Positions 1-5,618 of a stretch of DNA of 7,695 nucleotides are shown piece after piece. The notes beneath the pieces are model-generated. The model was not told the origin of the DNA. It was given only the letters and a program-made list of their open reading frames with translations, and did not search any database. Position 1 is the first letter of the stretch, and each line of letters starts with the position of its first letter. The DNA lies in the NCBI GenBank assembly GCA_945610215.1, contig CALYZR010000024.1:1-7695 (forward strand), given 5' to 3'. This DNA is from an uncultured Clostridium sp. GTDB lineage: Bacteria; Bacillota; Clostridia; TANB77; CAG-508. A program made the position numbers and the translations under genes.

Positions 1-247
1 TATTGCTTTTGGTTTCATCTTTTTTTGGTAATATATCTTTTAGTCTTATAAATGTATTCCTCTTATCTCCAATATCAACAAATGCAGACTGCATTCCTGA
101 TAATACATTTTGCACTTTACCACAATATATATTTCCTTCTAGCCTTTGGTGATTTTCATGTTCTTCATGTTTCTCTACTAATATGCCGTTTTCTACTAGC
201 ATTATATTCTTTTTATCTGGTTCTTTATTTATAATAAGTTCTAGCAT
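1..247 (-). CDS. rng: Ribonuclease E/G family protein, N-terminal fragment
   Basis: This is the first 82 codons of an endoribonuclease of the RNase E/G family, which cleaves single-stranded RNA and matures rRNA or degrades mRNA. The gene runs off the window edge. The start is ATG at 247, preceded by AAAAGGAG about 6 bases upstream, and it lies only 12 bp after the pth stop codon, so it is the last visible gene of the glycosyltransferase-pth operon. The visible part is the start of the embedded S1 RNA-binding domain. Residues 37-45 (EGNIYCGKV) and 51-60 (GMQSAFVDIG) match the family's signature G-N-I-Y-x-G-x-V and GMQ-A-FVDIG blocks, followed by a partly conserved F-I-x-x-x-D-I. The catalytic DNase I-like domain and zinc link lie outside the window. 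I use the RNase G symbol because Clostridia usually carry the short form, but the fragment cannot separate RNase G from RNase E. Confidence 0.9.
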   Translation of the reverse strand, partial: MLELIINKEPDKKNIMLVENGILVEKHEEHENHQRLEGNIYCGKVQNVLSGMQSAFVDIGDKRNTFIRLKDILPKKDETKSN

Positions 248-259
248 TTAAGTCTCCTT

Positions 260-817
260 TTAATTAAATTTGTTCATTGCAACATCTATTCCACTTTTCA
301 ATATTTCAATTACACTATCTGCTGCTTTTTCTATACTTTCTTCTAATACTTCTTTTTCTCTTTTAGGTATAGGTCCTATTACATAATTTATCATATCGCA
401 TTTGTCCTCTGGTGCTCCTATTCCAACTCTTACTCTTATAAAGTCCTCTGTATTTAAATTTTGTACAACTGATTTCATTCCATTATGTGTTCCTGGTCCA
501 CCTTTTGGCTTTAATCTTATATCTCCTAAATCTAAATCAATATCATCATAAATAATAATAATATTTTTATTAGATATTTTATAGAATTTTTTAAATTGTA
601 TAATACTCTCTCCACTTAGATTCATATAGGTTTGTGGTTTTACTAATATTACTTTATTACTTTCTATTTCTCCCATACCATATAAAGCATCAAATTTAGA
701 TTTTGACACTTTTATATCACATTTTTTTGATATTTTATTTATTACATCAAATCCCATATTATGCCTTGTATTTGCATAATCACTTTCTGGATTTCCTAGT
801 CCTACTATTAAATACAT
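260..817 (-). CDS. pth: Peptidyl-tRNA hydrolase
   Basis: This enzyme hydrolyses the ester bond of peptidyl-tRNAs that drop off the ribosome and so recycles tRNA in the cytoplasm. The protein has 185 residues, normal for bacterial Pth. It starts MYLIVGLGNPE and contains the catalytic His19 in NTRHNMGF, Asn9, Asn66 in YMNLSG, Asp91 in YDD, and Asn112 in GTHNGMKS; these correspond to the E. coli Asn10, His20, Asn68, Asp93 and Asn114 active-site set. An ATG at 853 would add 12 residues, but they are unlike the family and lie inside the upstream gene. The ATG at 817 sits directly after GGGGAG, which also overlaps the TAA stop of the glycosyltransferase (828-830). The 10 bp gap and shared stop/SD sequence suggest translational coupling. 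It is followed after 12 bp by the RNase E/G gene. Confidence 0.97.
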   Translation of the reverse strand: MYLIVGLGNPESDYANTRHNMGFDVINKISKKCDIKVSKSKFDALYGMGEIESNKVILVKPQTYMNLSGESIIQFKKFYKISNKNIIIIYDDIDLDLGDIRLKPKGGPGTHNGMKSVVQNLNTEDFIRVRVGIGAPEDKCDMINYVIGPIPKREKEVLEESIEKAADSVIEILKSGIDVAMNKFN

Positions 818-827
818 CCTTCTCCCC

Positions 828-2012
828 TTATAAGTAAGTTTTATATAAATCAACTATTTTATTTATTAATATTTCTGTTGTATAATTCTTTTTCATATAA
901 TCTGCTATTTTGTTACTGTCATATTTATCCTTTTCTTTTAAAGTTTTAATTATTCCATTTGCAAGTGCTTTTGGATTTTCCTTTTCTACTATTACTCCAA
1001 AATCTTTTTTCATAAATCTTAACATTGCTTCTATATTAGTAACTACAACAGGTGTACCACAAGCCAAAGATTCAAGAATTACTAATGCCAATCCTTCATA
1101 TCTAGAAGATAAAACAGTAATGTCTGCTATATTATATAATTTATTAAGTTCTTCCTGCGTTTGAGCCCCTAAAAAAAATACATTTTTTAAGTCTAATTCT
1201 TCTACTTGTTTTTCTAATTCCTTATGTAATATTCCTTCTCCTGCTATAAGTGTTAATATATTCTCTTTTTCATATATTTTTGCTGCTTTTAACAATATGT
1301 CAATTCCTTTTACATGTACTAACCTTCCAGAAAGCAGAACTATATTGTCATACGTTTTATTTATTCCTATTTCTTTTAATACATTCTCCTTCTTGTATTC
1401 CTTTTTATAAAAAATCTCTTGATCATATCCATTTACTATGTTAACTACTTTACTTTTTGCTTCTGGAAATTCTTGCAATACTTGCTCGTTATTACTTTCT
1501 GAAATAGTAATAATATTTTTGCATTTATCAATAACTTTATTACAATATTTATGGAAACGCTCCCATGATTGATGCCCCAATATATCGGTTCCATGAGATG
1601 AAACTATTGTTGGAATATTAAATTCAGTTGCAATGCTAGATAATATCCATATATGTCCCGAATGTATTATATCTGGTTTAAAGTTTTGTATTATCTCTTT
1701 CATTTTTAATCTGAAAGCATCTTCATACATTTTAAGTTGTTCATCTGTTAATTGATTGAATGTTAAACTGCTTCTTGGGTGTGTTGTAAAACATGGAAAG
1801 TTAAATAGTAATTGACCCGGTATTTCTTCTTTGTATTTAAAAAATACTGGATTTATTTTAACACCTTCAATTTTTTCTATTTCGGTTGTATTTTCCGGAA
1901 TAATTATTTGTACTTCGTGTCCCAATGTGGTTAAACTTTTAGCAAGATTTTTAGTATATATTCCGCTTCCTCCACCAAAAAGTGGAAATTGGTTTATTAA
2001 TAATACTTTCAT
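828..2012 (-). CDS. GT4-family glycosyltransferase (GT-B fold)
   Basis: This is a retaining glycosyltransferase that would transfer a sugar from a nucleotide-sugar to an unknown acceptor (glycolipid, capsule or cell-wall glycan) at the cytoplasmic membrane face. It has 394 residues, typical for the family. The N-terminal acceptor domain opens with MKVLLINQFPLFGGGSG and has SHGTD at 139-143. The C-terminal donor domain has GRLVHVKG at 229-236 (Arg230 and Lys235 are the expected phosphate-binding pair) and the E-x7-E motif, Glu306 to Glu314, followed by ACGTPVVV. The start at 2012 is preferred over ATGs at 2033 and 2024. The beta-strand MKVLLI is the family N-terminus, and GAGG lies 7 bases upstream of it. 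A promoter lies just upstream, and pth follows within 10 bp. No signal peptide or membrane segment is seen. Neighbours give no clue to the sugar or acceptor. Confidence 0.92.
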   Translation of the reverse strand: MKVLLINQFPLFGGGSGIYTKNLAKSLTTLGHEVQIIIPENTTEIEKIEGVKINPVFFKYKEEIPGQLLFNFPCFTTHPRSSLTFNQLTDEQLKMYEDAFRLKMKEIIQNFKPDIIHSGHIWILSSIATEFNIPTIVSSHGTDILGHQSWERFHKYCNKVIDKCKNIITISESNNEQVLQEFPEAKSKVVNIVNGYDQEIFYKKEYKKENVLKEIGINKTYDNIVLLSGRLVHVKGIDILLKAAKIYEKENILTLIAGEGILHKELEKQVEELDLKNVFFLGAQTQEELNKLYNIADITVLSSRYEGLALVILESLACGTPVVVTNIEAMLRFMKKDFGVIVEKENPKALANGIIKTLKEKDKYDSNKIADYMKKNYTTEILINKIVDLYKTYL

Positions 2013-2045
2013 ATTATACCTCATATATTCCAATTTAATATTATT

Positions 2046-2074
2046 AATATATCATATTTATCAATTTTTGACAA
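2046..2074 (-). promoter_or_regulatory. Sigma-A-type promoter of the glycosyltransferase-pth-rng operon
   Basis: On the minus strand there is TTGTCA (2069-2074) and TATATT (2046-2051) separated by exactly 17 bases. These are 5/6 matches to the -35 and -10 consensus. Transcription would start near 2039 and leave a leader of about 27 bases before the ATG at 2012. It lies downstream of the divIVA terminator, where a new promoter is expected. The very high AT content makes chance matches easy, so this rests on position as well as sequence. Confidence 0.55.
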
Positions 2075-2087
2075 TATTTTACACAAC

Positions 2088-2118
2088 AAAAGTAGCTCTG
2101 TTGCACTTTTATTCGTGC
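2088..2118 (-). repeat. Second copy of a 19-bp terminator-like repeat, with alternative hairpin
   Basis: The segment 2100-2118 reads GCACGAATAAAAGTGCAAC on the minus strand and matches 16 of 19 bases of the divIVA terminator arm at 2161-2179 (GCACAAAAACAAGTGCAAC), offset by 61 bp in the same orientation. It can form GCAC/GTGC, or a stronger stem of AAAAGTGC with GCTACTTTT (2088-2110), 8 pairs with one bulged A. A strong T-run does not follow, so it may be a weak second terminator or a decayed duplicate. Confidence 0.5.
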
Positions 2119-2144
2119 CTATTTAATTTGCCAAACGAAATAAA

Positions 2145-2182
2145 AAAATCAAAAATAAAAGTTGCACTTGTTTTTGTGCAAC
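2145..2182 (-). terminator. Rho-independent terminator of the sepF-divIVA operon
   Basis: Reading the minus strand just after the divIVA stop codon, GTTGCAC (2182-2176), an 8-base loop, and GTGCAAC (2167-2161) form a perfect 7-bp stem. It is followed at once by TTTTATTTTTGATTTTTTT. The hairpin starts about 20 bases after the divIVA TAA. Stem plus long T-tract is the classic intrinsic terminator arrangement. On the plus strand the downstream T content is weak, so it should work mainly in one direction. Confidence 0.88.
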
Positions 2183-2201
2183 CTTATTATTTCTCTATGT
2201 T

Positions 2202-2651
2202 TTAGTCTTCTTTATGGTCTTTTAAAAGTTCCAATTGTGATATTAAAAGTGATTCCATTTTTGCTTTATATACATCAAATTGCTTTTTTAAGTCTTCTAA
2301 TTCTTTTTGTTTTAGAAGTATTTGTGTATTTAATTCTTCTACTGAATTTTTTGCTTGGAATTCTGCATCTTTTATTATTTGTTCTGCTTGTTTTTTCGCA
2401 ACTTCTTGTACTTCATCTGCTGTTTTTTGAGCCATTATTAAAGTATTTTGTATTGTATTTTCTATATTTTTATATTTTCCAACATCATCATCTAATTCTT
2501 CTCTTTGAGCTTTTAGTTCTGCATTTTCTTTATATAATTTTCCATAATCTAGTGTTAATTCATCTAAGAAATCATCTACTTCGTCTACATTATATCCATT
2601 CATCATTTGTTTTGCAAATTTTTTATTTTCTATATCTAATGGTGTTATCAT
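2202..2651 (-). CDS. divIVA: DivIVA-domain cell division / polarity protein
   Basis: DivIVA is a peripheral membrane coiled-coil protein that gathers at negatively curved membrane (septum and poles) and recruits division or wall-synthesis partners. The 149-residue protein begins with the conserved lipid-binding domain, MITPLDIENKKFAK then GYNVDEVDDFLDEL (residues 1-32). The rest is almost entirely charged heptad-like helix (about 33-145), as expected for the coiled coil. The start is firm: ATG at 2651 with AAGGAG 8 bases upstream. It is somewhat shorter than B. subtilis DivIVA (about 164 residues). The membrane-inserting loop differs: the B. subtilis Phe17-Arg18 pair is replaced by Met-Met-Asn (16-18) with one extra residue. 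The gene lies 60 bp after sepF and ends in a strong terminator. A GpsB-like paralogue is possible but less likely, given the N-terminus and the sepF neighbour. Confidence 0.92.
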   Translation of the reverse strand: MITPLDIENKKFAKQMMNGYNVDEVDDFLDELTLDYGKLYKENAELKAQREELDDDVGKYKNIENTIQNTLIMAQKTADEVQEVAKKQAEQIIKDAEFQAKNSVEELNTQILLKQKELEDLKKQFDVYKAKMESLLISQLELLKDHKED

Positions 2652-2673
2652 ATTATCACTCCTTATTATAAAA

Positions 2674-2692
2674 GGGCATACTATATATGCCC
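2674..2692 (-). terminator. Intercistronic hairpin between sepF and divIVA, possible leaky terminator
   Basis: GGGCATA (2692-2686), a 5-base loop and TATGCCC (2680-2674) form a perfect 7-bp stem on the minus strand, followed by only TTTT before ATAATAAGGAG, the divIVA ribosome binding site. The short T-run suggests partial termination or an mRNA-stabilising or processing hairpin that sets the SepF to DivIVA ratio, rather than a full stop. No convincing separate divIVA promoter was seen. Confidence 0.5.
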
Positions 2693-2711
2693 ATATTTAG
2701 TAATTTTTGTA

Positions 2712-3188
2712 TTAGTTATTGTTTTTTAGCCATGAAACTGAAAGTTTATTCTTTATTTCTTCTCTTGCTAAATCACTTGCTATTTCATAATTAACTGGTG
2801 CAACTAAAAATATTGCATTTGATACTTTTTGTATATGGCCGTCTAACGCATGAACTCCTCCACTAATAAAGTCAACTATTCTTCTTGCCACATCTTTATT
2901 TACATACTCTAAGTTAACTATTATAGACTTTTTTTCTTTTAAGTAGTTACAAATTTCTTCTGATTGTTCAAAAGAAGTTGGTTGTGTTATTACCATTTTA
3001 ATTTGTTGTGGTTGTGGCATACTAACTACTTTGCTTTTTCTTCCAAATAATCCTTTTTCTTCTACTTCTTCTGGTTCTTCTTCTTTTTCATAACCATATA
3101 TATTTTCGTTATCATTTTCTAATTCTTCATCATTTGCAGTATCTACCCCTAAAAAATCCCATACTTTATTCATAATTGCTCCTGCCAT
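2712..3188 (-). CDS. sepF: Cell division protein SepF
   Basis: SepF binds FtsZ filaments and the membrane and helps anchor and shape the Z-ring during septum formation. The protein has 158 residues, the usual length. Residues 1-14 (MAGAIMNKVWDFLG) form the amphipathic membrane-binding helix. Residues 15-45 are a very acidic disordered linker. GLFGRKSKVV follows, and about 62-155 is the SepF core (KMVITQP, IVNLEYVNKDVARRIVDF, SGGVHALDGHIQKV, FLVAPVNYEI). The conserved glycine region of the dimer interface (SGG at 109-111) is present. The start at 3188 is backed by AGGAGG 8 bases upstream; the internal Met6 has no SD and would cut the helix. The gene has its own promoter at 3235-3263, after the HlyD-like gene, and is followed by divIVA. 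The ylmE gene often found just before it and yggT/ylmH just after it are absent. Confidence 0.96.
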   Translation of the reverse strand: MAGAIMNKVWDFLGVDTANDEELENDNENIYGYEKEEEPEEVEEKGLFGRKSKVVSMPQPQQIKMVITQPTSFEQSEEICNYLKEKKSIIVNLEYVNKDVARRIVDFISGGVHALDGHIQKVSNAIFLVAPVNYEIASDLAREEIKNKLSVSWLKNNN

Positions 3189-3234
3189 TAAAAAAACCTC
3201 CTAATTTTTTCTCCTTTGTAATTTTCATATTATT

Positions 3235-3263
3235 AGTATCTAACTTTTCTTTCAAATTGTCAA
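3235..3263 (-). promoter_or_regulatory. Sigma-A promoter of sepF-divIVA
   Basis: On the minus strand, a perfect -35 box TTGACA (3258-3263) is followed after 17 bases by GATACT (3235-3240), a 4/6 match to the -10 consensus. The predicted start of transcription is near 3228, giving a leader of about 40 bases with two Shine-Dalgarno-like stretches (AAAGGAG at 3211-3217 and AGGAGG at 3197-3202). Only the second is correctly spaced for sepF. This is the best promoter match in the window and separates the sepF block from the mutL block. Confidence 0.72.
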
Positions 3264-3275
3264 TACTTTTACCTG

Positions 3276-3316
3276 TTGTAATAAAATCTTAATTTCTTTG
3301 TAACATTATTGTAATA
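3276..3316 (-). repeat. Three phased RTTACAA boxes upstream of the sepF promoter
   Basis: The minus strand carries ATTACAA, GTTACAA and ATTACAA, with cores TTACAA at 3309-3314, 3298-3303 and 3276-3281. Spacings are 11 and 22 bases, i.e. one and two DNA helical turns. They end 12 bases before the -35 box, so they sit about 51 to 84 bases upstream of the predicted start site. The placement suits an activator or repressor site, but short AT-rich repeats also occur by chance here. Confidence 0.3.
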
Positions 3317-4612
3317 TTATTTCACATTTTCTAAATCTGGATTTAGTACTATTTCATCATATATTGTAACCTGTCTCATGTTATTGATTTCAGTCGTTGT
3401 AAAGCCCAACTCTTTTAATTCTTTTGAATCATAGTTACTTATTATACAATAGTTTTCTCCTTCTTTGCATATTTTTACTAATATTTTATTTAAGTAGCCA
3501 CCTCTATTTCTTACTATGTAACTTAGTCCATTATCATATATGATTGCCGATTTTGGTACTTTTAATCCCTCATATTCCCACCATATTACATCAATTGATA
3601 TTTTTCTATAATCTATCAATTTTTCGACACAATTATTTATTTTAAATATTAATAGTACATAATTATCTTTTTCTGCCTTGTATTCAATCGTTGCTGTTAC
3701 ATTATCTTGTGTAGCAAGTCTTAATGTTACTTTATCATCTACTTGTGCTTCTTTTGCTTCATTTGATTCCATAATTGTTGCAATATAACATTCATAATTA
3801 TTTATTACTTTCCCCATTTCTGAATTAGAACTTACTATTTGTCCAGTTTTTAATCCTAAGTCTTCAAGAAATTTCTTGTCTAACATTTCAAAGTTGTTTG
3901 GAGTTAAAACTTCTTCTAAATTATCTATCCTGTATGAAACCACTCCACTCATCGGTGCTATTACATATTCTGAATTTTTCTTTAACTCCTCATCATATTT
4001 ATTTTTTTCTTGAATTAATCCATTTATATATGAGCCTGCTTGACTTAATTCTCCCGCAATTTTTGATTTTTTTGTAATATATGTATCTATATCCTTTTTA
4101 TGTTCTCTTATCTTCTGGACATCGTTTTCTTGGCTTATTCCTTCTATTTTATTTGCTATTTGATTATCTATTGCACTTATATCACTTGTTAAAAACTCTG
4201 CTTGCCCTGCAATTGCTTTTTGAATGTTTTCATTTATTTCTGCTATTTTTTGTTTTAAATCTTCTTCATTAGCTCCATAATATCTAAATATATTTTCTCC
4301 CTTTGCTACCTTTTCACCTTCTGTTTTTATTTGCACCATCCCATTTTTATAGTTTGCGCCTTTTACTGTTTTTTCTTCTCTAATCACATATCCTGTTATG
4401 CTTTCTTCACTAGATATAGAACCATTTTCAATAATAAATGTATTTGTTGGTACTGCAACTAGTTTTATTATTTCGTATGTAGCATATACTAAAACTAAAG
4501 CTATTAAGACTAATAATATTAAGCCTGTTATTTTGTTTTTATTAATATTTTTCTTTGAACTTTTGGTGTTATTTTTTCTCTTTTTGTTGTTTTTAATTTC
4601 TCTCTTAGTCAA
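3317..4612 (-). CDS. Orphan HlyD/RND-type membrane-fusion (adaptor) protein
   Basis: This 431-residue protein looks like a periplasmic-adaptor relative found in Gram-positives. Residues 1-27 are strongly basic, and 28-51 form one membrane segment (GLILLVLIALVLVYATYEII), so the bulk is extracytoplasmic. About 57-110 and 214-235 (with APMSGVVS at 219-226) look like the two halves of a barrel-sandwich/lipoyl-like domain, split by a helical hairpin at about 114-212. A beta-barrel-like part follows (about 257-350, ending WWEYEGLKVPKSAI). Only a TTG start is possible: TTG at 4612 has AAAGGAGG 9 bases upstream, and a stop codon lies two codons before it. No ABC or RND transporter partner lies in the window. 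It follows miaA by 26 bp and precedes the sepF promoter. From memory, such proteins recur beside sepF in Clostridia, which hints at an envelope or division role, but the function is unknown. Confidence 0.8.
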   Translation of the reverse strand: MTKREIKNNKKRKNNTKSSKKNINKNKITGLILLVLIALVLVYATYEIIKLVAVPTNTFIIENGSISSEESITGYVIREEKTVKGANYKNGMVQIKTEGEKVAKGENIFRYYGANEEDLKQKIAEINENIQKAIAGQAEFLTSDISAIDNQIANKIEGISQENDVQKIREHKKDIDTYITKKSKIAGELSQAGSYINGLIQEKNKYDEELKKNSEYVIAPMSGVVSYRIDNLEEVLTPNNFEMLDKKFLEDLGLKTGQIVSSNSEMGKVINNYECYIATIMESNEAKEAQVDDKVTLRLATQDNVTATIEYKAEKDNYVLLIFKINNCVEKLIDYRKISIDVIWWEYEGLKVPKSAIIYDNGLSYIVRNRGGYLNKILVKICKEGENYCIISNYDSKELKELGFTTTEINNMRQVTIYDEIVLNPDLENVK

Positions 4613-4828
4613 TGCTTAATTCCTCCTTTCATTATTAGTTATAAGCTTTTTAGTATATTATTTATATTGTCTTTTATGTTGTTAGTTCCGTCTAACCAAT
4701 ATATTTCTTTATTCTTTCTAAACCATGTTAGTTGCCTTTTAGCATATCTTCTTGTTTCCATTTTTAGTTTCTCTATCATTTCCTCTTTTTGAATATTTCC
4801 ATTTAAATATTCTACAACTTCTTTATAT

Positions 4829-4834
4829 CCGAAG
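4829..4834 (-). other. Second +1 frameshift site in miaA (CTT CGG A)
   Basis: Minus strand: ATG CAA GGA CTT C GGA TAT AAA. The family sequence AMQGL-GYKEVVEYL is restored exactly by skipping the C at 4831. Without a shift, translation reads Arg-Ile and stops at 4823-4825. A P-site CUU followed by a rare CGG resembles known +1 shift sites built on CUU plus a slow codon. Confidence 0.85.
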
Positions 4835-5510
4835 TCCTTGCATTGCAGTTGGAAATACATTATACTTCTCTAAAATTTCTTTTACTTCTTGTATAAGTCC
4901 TTGCTCTAGCATTATATCCACTCTTTTATTTATTCTATCATACAAAATTTGTCTATCCATATTTATTCCAAAGACTTTATAATCATATTTAACTTCGTTT
5001 TTTCTTGATTCCAAATCCTGCTGTGTTTTAGTTTTCCCTGTTTTATGATATATTTCTAATATTCTTATAATTCTCTTTTTATCATTTTTACTTATTTTAC
5101 TTGTTGCTTCTGGATCTATTTTTAATGCCTTTTTATATAAGTCTTCCAAGCCTTTATTCTGTGCAATTTCATTTAAATGATTTCTATATTTCATATCAAT
5201 TTCTTCATTTGCAAATTCTATTCCATATATTAAAAAATTTATATATAACCCTGTTCCACCACAAATAATAGGTGTTTTTCCTTCCATTAAAATTTGCTCT
5301 ATACATTGTTCTGCTTGTTTTTTAAAATCTGCTACACTATATCTTTCTTCTGGTGAAACTATGTCTAACATATAATGCCTAATTCCTTGCATTTCATCTT
5401 CTAATACTTTTGCTGTTCCAATATTCATGTCTTTATATATTTGCATAGAATCTGCCGAAATTATTTCACCATTTATTTTTTTTGCAAGTTCTATTGCTAA
5501 ATTTGACTTT

Positions 5511-5516
5511 CCGTGA
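5511..5516 (-). other. First +1 frameshift site in miaA (TCA CGG A), inside the P-loop
   Basis: Minus strand: ACA GCT TCA C GGA AAG TCA. Skipping the C at 5513 restores GPTAS-GKSNLAIEL, the nucleotide-binding loop. Without a shift, the ribosome reads 15 out-of-frame codons to a TGA at 5466-5468. The codon before the insertion, TCA, is read by a tRNA-Ser of the type that MiaA modifies. Confidence 0.85.
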
Positions 5517-5583
5517 AGCTGTTGGTCCTACAATAACTATTACTTTGGGTTTGTTCATTTTTCTTTCCTTTACTTTGTTTTCG

Positions 5584-5609
5584 GAAAAGGAGCCTTCTCA
5601 CACCTTTTC
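5584..5609 (-). other. Hairpin between mutL and miaA
   Basis: GAAAAGG (5609-5603) and CCTTTTC (5590-5584) can pair as a 7-bp stem with a 12-base loop in the minus-strand transcript, about 25 bases before the miaA ATG. No T-run follows, so it is not a usual terminator. It may be an mRNA processing or stability element, or chance. Confidence 0.3.
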
Positions 5610-5618
5610 ACCAATAAA

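Larger units (their letters stand above)
4639..5558 (-). pseudogene. miaA: tRNA dimethylallyltransferase, interrupted by two +1 insertions
   Basis: MiaA adds a dimethylallyl group from DMAPP to N6 of A37 in tRNAs reading UNN codons. The 0 frame from ATG 5558 gives MNKPKVIVIVGPTAS and then meets an extra C (5513); it stops at 5466-5468 after 30 codons. The next frame encodes residues 16-242, and a second extra C (4831) leads to a stop at 4823-4825. A third frame supplies the last 63 residues. Removing both bases gives 305 residues, normal for MiaA, with P-loop GPTASGKS (11-18), ISADSMQIY, CGGTGLY (near 100), NDKKRIIRILEIYHKTGK (from 158), AMQGLGYKEVVEYL and RQLTWFR. The motifs are well kept, so the gene is either very recently broken, misassembled, or translated by +1 frameshifting. 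It starts 60 bp after mutL with a weak SD (AAAGGA). The hfq gene that often follows miaA is replaced by the HlyD-like gene. Confidence 0.9.

Noticed and set aside
52..234. Plus-strand open frame opposite the RNase E/G gene
   Set aside because: Opposite-strand shadow of a recognised gene; hydrophobic low-complexity translation and no SD.
818..853. N-terminal extension of Pth from ATG 853
   Set aside because: Overlaps the glycosyltransferase end, adds 12 residues not found in the family, and lacks the SD seen before ATG 817.
2013..2033. Longer glycosyltransferase start at 2033 or 2024
   Set aside because: The added residues precede the first beta-strand of the fold, and the GAGG site is spaced for ATG 2012.
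2034..2201. tRNA, riboswitch or CRISPR in the largest intergenic gap
   Set aside because: Only the terminator, its partial repeat and a promoter are visible; no cloverleaf and no regularly spaced repeats.
1831..2205. Plus-strand frames at 1831-2205 and 2162-2671
   Set aside because: They are Leu/Phe/Tyr-rich reverse images of the glycosyltransferase and DivIVA and run across the terminator.
4639..4860. Separate 73-residue gene starting MYFQLQ
   Set aside because: From GYKEVVEYL onward it is the C-terminus of MiaA; its first 10 residues are miaA sequence read in the wrong frame.
4823..5446. Independent miaA start at ATG 5446
   Set aside because: It would remove the P-loop, no SD is present, and the frame is open upstream back to the P-loop insertion site.
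5559..5618. Terminator between mutL and miaA
   Set aside because: A 7-bp stem exists at 5584-5609, but no T-run follows on the transcribed strand.
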